This document shows, piece after piece, positions 35,267 to 45,500 of a DNA stretch of 64,000 nt. Position numbers and translations under genes: made by a program. The first letter of the stretch is position 1. Each line of letters starts with the position of its first letter. The stretch spans positions 1 through 64,000 of the forward strand of contig NZ_SRYB01000005.1 in assembly GCF_004793975.1 (NCBI RefSeq), written 5' to 3'. The notes under the pieces were generated by a model that did no database searches, was not told the DNA's origin, and saw only the letters and a list, made by a program, of their open reading frames with translations. Origin of the DNA: Lepagella muris. Its GTDB lineage: Bacteria; Bacteroidota; Bacteroidia; Bacteroidales; Muribaculaceae.

Positions 35267-36220
35267 TCAGTTGGGAGCTACGCTTATAGTGACTTTAAGT
35301 TGATTAGCTTCCGAATCATAGACCACTGAACTTTTGGCAGAATCCACCGTCGGCACTGAAGGAGTCTCAGAGAATGGAAAATCTCCGCCATACACTCCAA
35401 CCTGCGTACCATTCTCATCCAAATAACCAAGACTTACCAAATCAAGCGTACACTCTAAATTTTCATCCAAGATATTCGTAGTACTACCCTCCGATTCCTC
35501 TACAAAATAGCATTTATCATAAAGATGTCCATTGATACCTGCTGTAGAAGAACGTGGCATACATGTATTAAATACGTTACTATTATTATATTGCCCTGGA
35601 TTTATAATATTACCTATTATTGAACCTGTTACAGTAAGAGGAGTGCATGATGCAGATCCAACATTGCAATTAATTATTGCGCAAAAATAGGCATTATCAA
35701 GGTTGCCTATTTTTGAATTCGTATAAATTATATTATTACCAGAACTTTGGCTACTTACATTTTCAATATAACATCTATCTACCATAATATTATTACCAGC
35801 ATAGTAGGGATGCGCCAAATTCTGTATCCGACTTTTACGAATCTCCACATTACCAAGATTGTCTTTATTAGAACTACTAAAATCTAATTCGTGCAATCTC
35901 ACCCCGTCAAATAGAGGTGCATCCATCATATATTTTTCACTCACAGATATAAAGATATCTGCAAGAATATGTGACTTATAACCACATCCGACAATACTTA
36001 GTCTCTTTTTAAGTGTCAGTTCACCATCAGTAACAGCGAAGTTACCCTCCGAGAGATAGATGATATCCCCATTCTGGGCAGAGTCTATCGCCTCAGTAAA
36101 GGCTGAAAGACTGGTGAAGAAAGAGAGTTCTCCATTGTGGGAGAGTGTCACGAGCGGTCGCTGCGCCATGGCAGAGACAACGATGCCGAGTACGGCAATC
36201 AGTGTAAAAATACGTTTCAT
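35267..36220 (-). CDS. Exported beta-helix-like protein, 317 residues
   Basis: Signal peptide MKRIFTLIAVLGIVVSAMA then a domain with the features of a right-handed parallel beta-helix: NGDIIYLSEGNFAVTDGELTLKKRLSIVGCGY is the usual opening of pectin-lyase-like surface proteins, and short Asn-rich rungs follow (GNNIIYTNSKIGN, AYFCAIINCNVGS). No catalytic residues of a polysaccharide lyase are evident. The C-terminus (SSVVYDSEANQLKVTISVAPN-like) is a short beta tail. It lies 69 bp ahead of the giant gene on the same strand. Confidence 0.65.
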   Translation of the reverse strand: MKRIFTLIAVLGIVVSAMAQRPLVTLSHNGELSFFTSLSAFTEAIDSAQNGDIIYLSEGNFAVTDGELTLKKRLSIVGCGYKSHILADIFISVSEKYMMDAPLFDGVRLHELDFSSSNKDNLGNVEIRKSRIQNLAHPYYAGNNIMVDRCYIENVSSQSSGNNIIYTNSKIGNLDNAYFCAIINCNVGSASCTPLTVTGSIIGNIINPGQYNNSNVFNTCMPRSSTAGINGHLYDKCYFVEESEGSTTNILDENLECTLDLVSLGYLDENGTQVGVYGGDFPFSETPSVPTVDSAKSSVVYDSEANQLKVTISVAPN

Positions 36221-36285
36221 TTTGTTTAATTTTTATTTGTTTGAAAAAAGTTTTAAATAATCTTCAACACAGAGAAATCAAAAAA

Positions 36286-36389
36286 TCTCCGTGCCCCTTG
36301 CGGTCTCCGTGGTGAGTTTAACCACTGAGACCACAGAGTTTTTTTATAATATTTGATAATTTCTCCGTGCCCTTTGCGGTCTCCGTGGT
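36286..36389. repeat. Two direct copies of a 28-bp CTCCGTG element plus inverted copy
   Basis: Copies at 36286-36313 and 36362-36389 differ at a single base; between them ACCACTGAGACCACAGAG (36321-36338) is a related inverted copy followed by TTTTTTT. GTGGT/ACCAC forms a small hairpin in the middle. They fill the 212-bp gap between the beta-helix and BACON genes. Similar CACGGAG-type repeats occur between genes in many bacteria; the function is unknown. Confidence 0.65.
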
Positions 36390-36432
36390 TAAACCCCACA
36401 GAGGAGTATCACAAACCCCTCCGTGGTAAAGT

Positions 36433-37767
36433 TTAGTTGGCATTCGGACCATCTGGCGGAGTATTATCCCCCTCATCCGGTACCAATCCCTCCGTAGTGA
36501 AGGATATCCGGTCAGTCACGGCTTCGTTAAGAGCGGTTCGCACGAATATCTCTATCAGATATTCCGTCTTCGGCGACATGAAATCAACCGACTCTATCTC
36601 AAAACTCGTGACATTCGCATTTATCGGTTTTGTGTAAGTCACTATATGACTACCATCCGCATTATAGATCGTGATGCCACCCTCTGTAACGTCTACATCG
36701 GAATTCAACTCTGCCGTGACAAACACCTGTCTTGCTGTCGGTCGTATATCATAACTTACAATCTCCACACCCCGATACACTATCTCTGCATCCGTGGTGA
36801 ATTCTACCTGCTCACCCTCTACAGTCGATACCATAGACGTGACGTATGGAACTGCCATGTAGCGGACACCCTCATCCAATCCGGTGACATTCACCGTGAC
36901 GGGTCCCGACAACGGATAGGAACCATTGACGCGCTCCGCCGGATAGCGATCCACCGTCTCACCTCCGGCAACCTTCACTTCCACGCCAACCTCCTGGACA
37001 GGCGCAACCGATTCGTAATTGACCGTCAGATAACCCTCATGATACTTCACGCTGTCAACCGAGGCACGCACTCCCGTCGGGGGTGTGCCCGCCGCCTGCG
37101 TAACCGTGAAGGAATCGGGCAATGTACCGAGATACGGTATCAGATCCCCGTTCTGTGGACGGAGCAGAAGCGTGACGCTACGCTCCGAAGGAGTGTAGTT
37201 CGGACCAACCTCAACGTCTACCGTTATCCTGTCCCACTTACCCTCTCCGGATATACCCGGATTGCAGGTGAGCCATGACGCATCACCACGTGAAACCTCG
37301 AAATTCCATGAGACGGTACTCTCAAACTCAAGCATGAACGACCCACCCCTCTCCGGAAGGGTGATGTCATCCTGTTTCCCCATACTGAACTTCAGCTGCG
37401 CCTGCATCACGTCAACCTCTATCCGCTTGTTGATGTTGCGGGCGGAAAGATAGAGCTTACCCTGCTTGACTCCGGAATTATAGTTCGGCTGACCCTCCAC
37501 GGTCACCGTGCCGTCACCCTTCTCTACCGACTGCTTTACAGAGAAGGTGTTGCCCGACTCCTCTATCGTTGCGTCCCAATATGTAGTTGCCTTTACGTCT
37601 ATAGTCTGCGCGGTCCCGTCTGCCGATAGGAGGATCGCCCCCTTCTGCTCCACGCTTATCGTGATGTCTGACTCCGGTCCGGGATAGTAGGATTCCTCCG
37701 TAGTGTCGCATGCCGCAGCAATGAGCAGCGGCATCGCGTATAATACGATTCTCGTTATCGTTCTCAT
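36433..37767 (-). CDS. BACON-domain lipoprotein
   Basis: A lipoprotein signal ends AAACDT. Two BACON-like domains follow (residues about 35-125 and 128-228): ATTYWDATIEESGNTFSVKQS and STVSWNFEVSRGDASWLT, each ending in a TVTQ/VMQ strand, the usual form of Bacteroidota Ig-like mucin- or glycan-binding modules. The C-terminal half has two Fn3-like parts (GVRASVDSVKYHEGYLTVNYE, then EIVSYDIRPTARQVFVTAELN). It starts five bp after the PEGA gene stop, so the two are translationally close. The role is presumably surface binding. Confidence 0.75.
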   Translation of the reverse strand: MRTITRIVLYAMPLLIAAACDTTEESYYPGPESDITISVEQKGAILLSADGTAQTIDVKATTYWDATIEESGNTFSVKQSVEKGDGTVTVEGQPNYNSGVKQGKLYLSARNINKRIEVDVMQAQLKFSMGKQDDITLPERGGSFMLEFESTVSWNFEVSRGDASWLTCNPGISGEGKWDRITVDVEVGPNYTPSERSVTLLLRPQNGDLIPYLGTLPDSFTVTQAAGTPPTGVRASVDSVKYHEGYLTVNYESVAPVQEVGVEVKVAGGETVDRYPAERVNGSYPLSGPVTVNVTGLDEGVRYMAVPYVTSMVSTVEGEQVEFTTDAEIVYRGVEIVSYDIRPTARQVFVTAELNSDVDVTEGGITIYNADGSHIVTYTKPINANVTSFEIESVDFMSPKTEYLIEIFVRTALNEAVTDRISFTTEGLVPDEGDNTPPDGPNAN

Positions 37768-37772
37768 CTTTC

Positions 37773-39314
37773 TCAGAAATTAAATGTGACACCGGCGCCT
37801 ACATAGAAACCTCCCTTGCTGAAGCCGCCATATTCCGCTATCTCCCTGTACAACTCGTTCTCCTTGACAGCAACCGCATACTCCGGATTGATGTAGACGC
37901 CCACGTTGGGGATGGGATTGAATACAAGGCGTGCCCCGACAGAGACGTTGTGGCACATCGCACCGTTCCCGTGGACACCGCCGCGAAGACGCTGACCGAG
38001 ATAGCCCACCTGCGGGGTTAGTCCGACTCGCTGGACGAAACTGAACTGATAGCCTGCCTTCACCTCTATCTCATCCATCGTGTAGGTGCACTTGTCATCG
38101 TAGAGTCCCGGCTTCGGCTTCTCAAACCAGTAGACCTCATCGCTCTTGCCGAGTCCGAGGGTATAACCCAATTCAAGATTCACGTTATGGAACACTCCGC
38201 CGACGTGCGCGCTCACGCCATAGATTGTCCCGTAGGTGAAGCCGATACCGGCATACATCGCATTGCTCCTTACATACTGCACGCGCTGCAGGGTGACAGT
38301 GTCAAGCGTCTCCTGATTCCGCTCCACCTTGAACGTACCTGTATACGGATGATAACCCTTCTTACGGAATGTATAGCTGTAGTCGCCAACCTTCAGGGTC
38401 TTCGACAGGTTATGCTCCGCAACGATGGTGTCTCCGTCATAGATCCTGACTCCCGTGTTCGGGAACACCGCAACTGAGAGATGACCCTTGTACGATACAA
38501 GAGGCGGCACATCAAGCATTACTGGAACCCCGGCTATCACACTGAATGTCTTAACCGCATCCTCAAAATTAGGCTTCTTAAATTCTACGGTATACTTCCC
38601 CTCCCTAAGACGGGGTCGCCATTCCCCTATGCCAACACGTCTGCCCTCAAAATAGATTCCGGCATTATCGGGCACACGGACAGTCACGTCGGAATACTTC
38701 AGGTTCTCATCCTCCATCGGAAGCTCTATACGTGCCTGGGTCTCCGGAGTGATCATGACATTGCCGTCATAGAGCATCGAGCCCTGCTCCGCCTTCACGG
38801 CATGCTCCCCGTAGGAGAGATAGATGTTGAGCGGGCTGACACCGACGGAATCCCCGTCAACCCATATAGGTGCCTGACGGACGCTGGCGGAGAGCGTAAC
38901 CTCCTTACCCTCCACGGTCAGTTCCATGGAGTAGGTCTTGCCTGCCGTTATCTCCTCGTCAAAGTAATAGCGGAGTGGGGAATACTTCTGGTTGGTGATC
39001 TCGATTGATTGCGAGCGAGCCGGAATGTAGAGCCATATCTGACCCGGCTTGTTGACGCGCGCCACCACGCCCATGACTCCGTTGCTGATATAGGTCTGCT
39101 CTATATCAAGCGGCGTGTAGATCTTCACGAGCGCAGCGGTCTTCCCGTTCTGATCCCTCTTCATGGTCTCCCGGTTGATTGCCGTCTGGTCGGTCGGGAG
39201 CGACCTGAAGTTACGGACCACAAGGTTAGCACCCTGCACCGTGAGAGCAGTGAAAGCTGCCACTATACAGACTGTGACAGCCACTACCCTTCGTTGTAGA
39301 ATTGTTCTCCTCAT
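37773..39314 (-). CDS. PEGA-domain outer-membrane protein, first gene of exported cluster
   Basis: Signal peptide (to about residue 28, VQG|ANL), then an N-terminal beta domain (PLDIEQTYISNGVMGVVARVN), followed by two or three PEGA-like domains: APIWVDGDSVGVSPLNIYLSYGEH, AGIYFEGRRVGIGEWRPRLREGKYTVEF, and GVRIYDGDTIVAEH. The last ~150 residues look like an outer-membrane barrel (MYAGIGFTYGTIYGVSAHVG, NLELGYTLGLG, ending YVGAGVTFNF). PEGA proteins are thought to help assemble surface structures. It is the most upstream gene of the run; no TAnnTTTG box was found within 300 bp. Confidence 0.77.
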   Translation of the reverse strand: MRRTILQRRVVAVTVCIVAAFTALTVQGANLVVRNFRSLPTDQTAINRETMKRDQNGKTAALVKIYTPLDIEQTYISNGVMGVVARVNKPGQIWLYIPARSQSIEITNQKYSPLRYYFDEEITAGKTYSMELTVEGKEVTLSASVRQAPIWVDGDSVGVSPLNIYLSYGEHAVKAEQGSMLYDGNVMITPETQARIELPMEDENLKYSDVTVRVPDNAGIYFEGRRVGIGEWRPRLREGKYTVEFKKPNFEDAVKTFSVIAGVPVMLDVPPLVSYKGHLSVAVFPNTGVRIYDGDTIVAEHNLSKTLKVGDYSYTFRKKGYHPYTGTFKVERNQETLDTVTLQRVQYVRSNAMYAGIGFTYGTIYGVSAHVGGVFHNVNLELGYTLGLGKSDEVYWFEKPKPGLYDDKCTYTMDEIEVKAGYQFSFVQRVGLTPQVGYLGQRLRGGVHGNGAMCHNVSVGARLVFNPIPNVGVYINPEYAVAVKENELYREIAEYGGFSKGGFYVGAGVTFNF

Positions 39315-39897
39315 AAATCGGTTTCATTATATTTGATTAGTTTTTCCTTGATAATGAAGTTTTCTAAACCTCAATTAAATAAAATGACAATATTTCGATC
39401 CGCTTCAATGAATTTTCCGGTGTTATAGTTGATGCCTTTAAGGCATCAACTATAACCGAAGTAGTGGTTATTGAGTCTGGTAAATGGTAAGTATGAAAGC
39501 GAAAATATAGAAAGTCTACCCCTTCAGATATGTTCACATCAATCTTAAATCCAATAGAAATTTAATACCACATCAACAAAATTTATTGATATTAGTCATT
39601 TAGAAATCAAAATTAGTATAAAAATCTCGTTTTACCCCCCGATTGTTAATTTGTGTTAAATTATAGTTAATAATTACAAATATTATGTAAATATTAACCC
39701 ACTATAACGCAGAGAGCGCGGAACTTCTGCCATAAAATACAGCAAAAGCTCCGCGCTCTCCTTACTAAGAATTGATGTTCACGAAGAATTCAAAGAAATA
39801 AAAGAAATTAATTTTTACCGGATAGTTTAAATTTATAAGAACCAAAAATTTCTTTTTATTCTTTTATTTCTTCGTAAAAATATGAGAAATATAAACG
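39315..39897. other. 583-bp non-coding region with two hairpins
   Basis: Between the PEGA gene start and the stop of the GH105 gene. GTTATAGTTGATGCCTT (39422-39438) and its exact reverse complement (39440-39456) form a 17-bp stem with one central base. GAGAGCGCGGA (39712-39722) and TCCGCGCTCTC (39750-39760) form a second, GC-rich stem with a 27-nt loop. A CAAATTA on the minus side (about 39645) is one base short of a -7 box. No gene is seen. Confidence 0.6.
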
Positions 39898-42234
39898 TCA
39901 GAATAGGTCTTTGATATTATTTCCATCATCCCAATGATGGTCTTTCGGGAAGGGTTTCCCTCCCCATGCCTTTCTGTTTGTCCAATCCTGTGGAGCATCT
40001 GTCCAGAAAGGATGTGTGGCGGGCAGTCCGAGAGGGAGGAACGACAAAGAGGTCATGTATAAGGAGCCGTTATTGGTATACCAGTCAGCAATATTCGGCT
40101 GTCTGCCCGCAAACCCAATAGTTAGGAACCCGCCATCATTAAAGTTCTCTCTTCCGTCAAACATACGCTTCATAACCGCTGTCAACGCTGAACGCACCTG
40201 ACCGTTGGTAAGTCCTGACGGAAGTTTCTCATACCATGCCATTAATGCAAGCGGCTGAAGAGTCGCCATCCTGTATGGAATGGAACGTCCGAACACAGGG
40301 AACGTACCTTCCGGAGAAATCATACGTTCAAGTACAATAGAGAACTTCTGTGCTCTTTTCAAAGCCTTATCATAATACTTTCCATAATGGATGCGTGTAT
40401 ATTTTCCGGCATCCTTCATCGCCTGAAGAGTCTCTAAAAGCATCGGATGGAAAACGTAGCTGCTATAATAGTCGTAGGCAAAAGATGGTCCGTCGGCATA
40501 CCAGCCATCACCGACATACCATTCATTGACTTTGCGTATTGCAGAGTTCACCCGATAGTCATCGCAATATGCTCCGGCTTTTGCAAGAAAACTCTCTATT
40601 GTGGATGAAAAAAGAACCCAGTTCGTGTAAGGTGGATCAATATGGCGCATATTGGAGAATGCATCTATATACCGTTTTTTCGTCACTTCATCAAGAGGCA
40701 TCCAGAGGGCATCATATCCTCTCAGAAAACTCTCTGCCACGTAAGCGGCATCCACGAGAGCCTGACCCTCCCCCTGCCACAAAAGGCAATCCGGACTTGA
40801 CGGATCTACTGCATTACGGTAGGATGCAAGTGCCATGTCGCGAAGCTCCTTCCTTTTCTTACCCTCAGCCGTGTCATCATCGGGAAGAGCAAGCCATGGT
40901 GCGATACCCGCCATAAGGCGTCCGAACGTCTCCATATATGTGACTTTCTTATTACGTCCATCCCAATTAGGACTTACCTCAACCTGCATATTCTTCTGAA
41001 GTTCCCCTTTCGACATATTGCTAAGAACCGGATATGCTATCTTATTCAATAGATCTAACCAATAAGCCCTATCTGAATTATTCGCAGACTCAAGCATCCT
41101 TACATACTCACAAGCGGCAAGCAGGAATGCTCCGACTCCAAAATCTGCCGTAGATTTTGCATCCACCACCTGACCCGGTATCGCCTTCTCTCCTATAGGT
41201 TGCACATAACCTACACGACCATCCTTCTGAAGTGCCTTATTCTTCAGGTAATTCCAGCCCTTCTGAGCAGACTCCTTATATTTAGTATCCGTAAGATAAC
41301 CATTATTGATACCCCAAAGCAATCCGTAAGTAAAGAATGCTGTGCCTGAAGTCTCCGGGCCGGGTGCATGTGCCTCGTCATACATTGACCGACTCCAATA
41401 CCCTTCCGGTTGCTGACAAGCCACCACTGCTGAAGCCATATCCTTATAGCGACGCTCAAAAAAGTCTCGGTGTTTATATTCCGTGGGTAAATCCTGTAGC
41501 ACTTTCGCAAGTCCGGCAAGAACCCATCCGTCACCACGTGCCCAAAAATCTTTCTTGCCATTCGCACTCTTATGTTTGGGATAAGTGTATTTTGCATCTC
41601 TGTAATACAGATTCTCCTCCGGATCAAACATGATGCTATCTGAGAATGTGATATACTCATATAGTTTGTCAAGGTATCTGTTATTCCCGGTGATCTTATA
41701 CAGCTTTGTCATTACGGGCATAACCATATAAAGTCCATCAGCCCACCACCAGTAATCATTAGCAGGTGTCGACATCTCATATTCCATAACCTCACGCGCA
41801 CGACTTATGCGGCGATCATCGGGAAGGATGTTGTAGAGGTCGGCGTATGTCTGGAAACATATCTGCCAATCGCCGAAAAGCACGTGCTCATCCGTCTCTC
41901 CATAATTATACTTCCACTTACTGCGGTCATTGCTCTTCGCGCCTTTCCACTCATTATGCTCAGCCCATCGCTGCGAATAATCAAGCCAATCCTCATTACC
42001 TGTAAGACGATAAGCCTCCATATTCCCGGTATGATAAGCGGCATGATGCCAAAATGGATTAACCTCAGCCTTATTATTAGACTGCCAGTAATTATTCACC
42101 TTTGATATGATCAAGCGTACTTCCGATGCTTCTTTCAACGGATCCGACTGCTTCGGAGCACCACTCACACCGAATGACATTACCAGTGTCCCCACGACAA
42201 ATGGTATAGATTTTAATCTGTTGTTCATATTCAT
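39898..42234 (-). CDS. GH105 (unsaturated glycuronyl hydrolase)-DUF2264 fusion
   Basis: The 778-residue secreted protein (signal ending SFGVSGA) joins two catalytic-type domains. Residues ~30-385 are a GH105/GH88 (alpha/alpha)6 barrel, with FGDWQICFQTYADLY, WWWADGLYMVMPVM and FWARGDGWVLAGLAKVL, which carry the conserved Asp and Trp/Arg. From about 395 (AYPVLSNMSK...VTYMETFGRLMAGIAPWLAL) to the end is a DUF2264 domain, a family some of whose members are grouped as GH154. GH105 removes unsaturated uronic acid after lyase action on rhamnogalacturonan or similar glycans. Divergent from the hybrid two-component gene, each with its own promoter. Confidence 0.85.
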   Translation of the reverse strand: MNMNNRLKSIPFVVGTLVMSFGVSGAPKQSDPLKEASEVRLIISKVNNYWQSNNKAEVNPFWHHAAYHTGNMEAYRLTGNEDWLDYSQRWAEHNEWKGAKSNDRSKWKYNYGETDEHVLFGDWQICFQTYADLYNILPDDRRISRAREVMEYEMSTPANDYWWWADGLYMVMPVMTKLYKITGNNRYLDKLYEYITFSDSIMFDPEENLYYRDAKYTYPKHKSANGKKDFWARGDGWVLAGLAKVLQDLPTEYKHRDFFERRYKDMASAVVACQQPEGYWSRSMYDEAHAPGPETSGTAFFTYGLLWGINNGYLTDTKYKESAQKGWNYLKNKALQKDGRVGYVQPIGEKAIPGQVVDAKSTADFGVGAFLLAACEYVRMLESANNSDRAYWLDLLNKIAYPVLSNMSKGELQKNMQVEVSPNWDGRNKKVTYMETFGRLMAGIAPWLALPDDDTAEGKKRKELRDMALASYRNAVDPSSPDCLLWQGEGQALVDAAYVAESFLRGYDALWMPLDEVTKKRYIDAFSNMRHIDPPYTNWVLFSSTIESFLAKAGAYCDDYRVNSAIRKVNEWYVGDGWYADGPSFAYDYYSSYVFHPMLLETLQAMKDAGKYTRIHYGKYYDKALKRAQKFSIVLERMISPEGTFPVFGRSIPYRMATLQPLALMAWYEKLPSGLTNGQVRSALTAVMKRMFDGRENFNDGGFLTIGFAGRQPNIADWYTNNGSLYMTSLSFLPLGLPATHPFWTDAPQDWTNRKAWGGKPFPKDHHWDDGNNIKDLF

Positions 42235-42260
42235 ATATGCTTCATGATGTTATTGTTTTA

Positions 42261-42290
42261 CAAAATTAATGTATCGAGTTGACTCTTCAA
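42261..42290 (-). promoter_or_regulatory. Promoter of the GH105-DUF2264 gene
   Basis: Minus strand TTG (42290-42288), 19 bp, TAATTTTG (42268-42261), followed by the ATG at 42234. The neighbouring regulator may bind close to it. Confidence 0.65.
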
Positions 42291-42438
42291 TTCATTTATA
42301 TGTCAAAATAACGCAAATATATTTCAATAATACGTATTACACCCCTTTTTTGAATAATCCGGACTATTCTCCCATGAATTTTGACAGATAAGAAACATTT
42401 CTGAACGATATGTTATACATTCTCTCCGAATTTATTCA

Positions 42439-42446
42439 TAATTTTG
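42439..42446 (+). promoter_or_regulatory. -7 box of the hybrid two-component gene
   Basis: TAATTTTG at 42439-42446, 72 bp before the ATG. No TTG lies at the usual distance, so activation may need a factor or the -33 is degenerate. Confidence 0.4.
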
Positions 42447-42517
42447 TAAAGGTATTATCAATATCTTTTGATTAATTAGCTTTTGAAGTTGTCTATACTT
42501 CTCGAAATCCTGAAAAA

Positions 42518-45500
42518 ATGAGACAATATACTTTATATCTAATCTTACTATTATCTTTATGGCTGGCACCTCATTCCAGAAGTGAGCAACCATACATCCA
42601 TCATTTGGATCATTCTAACGGACTAAACAGTAATTACGTCAGAGGGATTGGTCAGGATGGACATGGTTTTGTATGGGTAGTGACCGGAAATGGATTGAAT
42701 CGGTTTGATGGGACAGCTTTCTCACGTTTTACAAAAGAGAATTCCGGACTTTCAAGTAATGAACTTAATTGTGTGGTAAAAGATCCCATAAATCCCGACA
42801 AGCTATGGATTGGCACACGATATAACGGAATCTGCATTTATGATTATTCTACTGATAAGATTTCCGAATTCAAGGGAGAAATACTCACTTCTGATGTGAC
42901 AGGATTATCCATATCTTCCGACAACAAGATATGGATCACTCACTACCACATGCCTCCGGAAAAGCTGGATCCGGCTACCGGCAATGTCGAACGTATATTC
43001 AGAAGTATTCCTAAGAATTTTCCACTTCCTGTATGGTGTTCAATGGAGAGTGACGATGGTAAATTATATATAGGACATGAAAACACCGGATTCTCATCTT
43101 TAGATCTCAAGTCTATGAATTTTGAGAATTTCATGCATGATGCGAATAATCCCGAATCCATATCCGGTAATACTGTTTATTCCATTTGTATAGATAATGA
43201 CGGTATGGTGTGGTTAGGGACTGAAAATGGTCTGTCTCGTTTTAATCCGACAAATAAGAAATTCACATCCATATTTCACAATGATTCTCCTGATTCGCTA
43301 TTGCCGGGACAAGTAAAAGCTATATCTCTCATGAAAAATGGTGACCTGTGGATTGCCACTTCTAAAGGAGGTGTAAGCATACTCTCAAGAGATGATCAAA
43401 AGAGAGGAATTTATACCTTTAAGAATCTGACTCCCTCATCCGGTTTTGATCCGGATGGTAATCTATATTCCACTGCATCAACATCCATTTTTGAAGATTC
43501 GTTCGGGAACAAATGGATCGGATACTATAGTGATGGTATTGATGTGGTCTGTAATACCCCACCTTTCTTCCGAATGATCTCAATATTCAGACCGAAAGGC
43601 AGTAAATTGTCACACCCGGCTGTTTGGAGTCTTGCCAATGACTCTGAAAATGGTATCTGGATTGGTGGTGATCGTGAATTTGCAAAAATAGGGAATTTTT
43701 TCCCTATAATATATAAACTTCCCTCCTCATCGACAGGACAGAACACTCCGATAAGAGCCATTAATGCTATCGACAATGGAATGATCCTTCTTGGAACGAG
43801 TAATGACGGGGCATATCTATTTGATTCCCAAAATGGTCTTTTCACCAAAATCAATGGTATTGATCCGGAAGTCAGATGTTTTTTCAAAGATAAAGATCGG
43901 GGCTTGTTAGTTGGCACACATAATGGTGTATACGTAATCAATAATAATATGTCGGCATATCCGATTTATGAAATTAATGAGGTGCTGCCCGACAAGTATA
44001 TCACATCTATATTAAACGACAATTCCGGCAACATCTTAATCGCCACTTTCGGCAAAGGAATTGTTGTCTTCAACAAAGAAAACAGACCGATATGCCATTT
44101 GCTTAAAAAAGACGGATTACCGACAAATAGCGTCAACTCTCTTTTTATGGATTCCAAAGGGAATATCTGGGTGGCTACCCGTGAAGGTGTTGCAAAAATA
44201 GAGAATGGTAATTTTAATAGGATTATCAAATGCGATATGCCGGCAAATTCCACAAGCACAAATATAAAGGCTTTGATCGAAGACCATGACCGGAAAATCT
44301 GGATGACGGCAGAGGAGGGAATATTCTCATGCGACATAAATGACTCTATATTTATATGCAACCATGCCGGGAATTCCGATATGAAAGCATTTATTGAGTC
44401 AAGTGCATCTTTTTTCAAAGGATGGGTATTGTTCGGCTCTCTTAATGGATTAGCACTGTTCAATCCGGAAAGATTGGATGGGAATATGGGGAATAATGAT
44501 AAGTTGATTATCAACAATATCATAGCTCATGACAAGGATAATGGCAATAACGACTTAGAAATCTCAATACCTATAGTCTCCGACAAAATACGGCTACCAC
44601 ATAATCTCAATACGTTCAGGATTAAACTAAATATACCGGATATATCTGTTGCTCTAAATTCTGAGATAAGATACAGGATGGAAGGTGTGAATGAGACTTG
44701 GATGAATCTAAATCCGGAATATGAGGCGATATATCGCAATATGAAACCCGGGAAATACGTATTCATTATCAGTCGGAAAATCAATGGAGGAGAATGGTCA
44801 GAGCCAACACAGTTATTAACAATTACCATAACACCCCCATTATATCTGACATGGTGGGCAAAGATGCTATATCTTCTGTCGCTCATTATAATAGTGTGTT
44901 TGTTTACCTATTTTTATAAGTATAAACTAAATCTTGAGAAGAATCTTGATGTAGAAAAGGAGAGCAGAATCAACAGCCAGCTTCTCAATGAAGAAAGAAT
45001 GGCATTCTACACCAATATTACTCATGAATTACGCACTCCCCTTTCTTTAATAATAGGCCCGATAGAGGATCTTATTAATGATCCTGACATAAGGGACGAA
45101 CATCGTAAGAAATTGCATACTATACGCACAAGCTCAATGCGGCTTCTGAATCTAATAAACGGGATATTGGAATTCCGGAAAACAGAGACCAGAAATCGCA
45201 AACTTGAGGTATGTCGTGGCAATCTTGTTAATTTTGTCAGGGAAATTGGACTCCGGTTTAAGGAACTCAACAGCAATAAGGATGTAAACATTGTTATTGC
45301 AATCAATATGCCGGAAGAACAAGATATGTATTACGACCCGGAAATGATCAATATAATCCTGAATAATCTTCTTGGGAATGCTATGAAATACACCAAGAAG
45401 GGAGGGATCACTCTTTCAGTAAGCGAACATGAACGCAATTGCTTGAGATATATCGATATTACCGTATCTGATACCGGCGAAGGAATATCTCCGGAAATCC

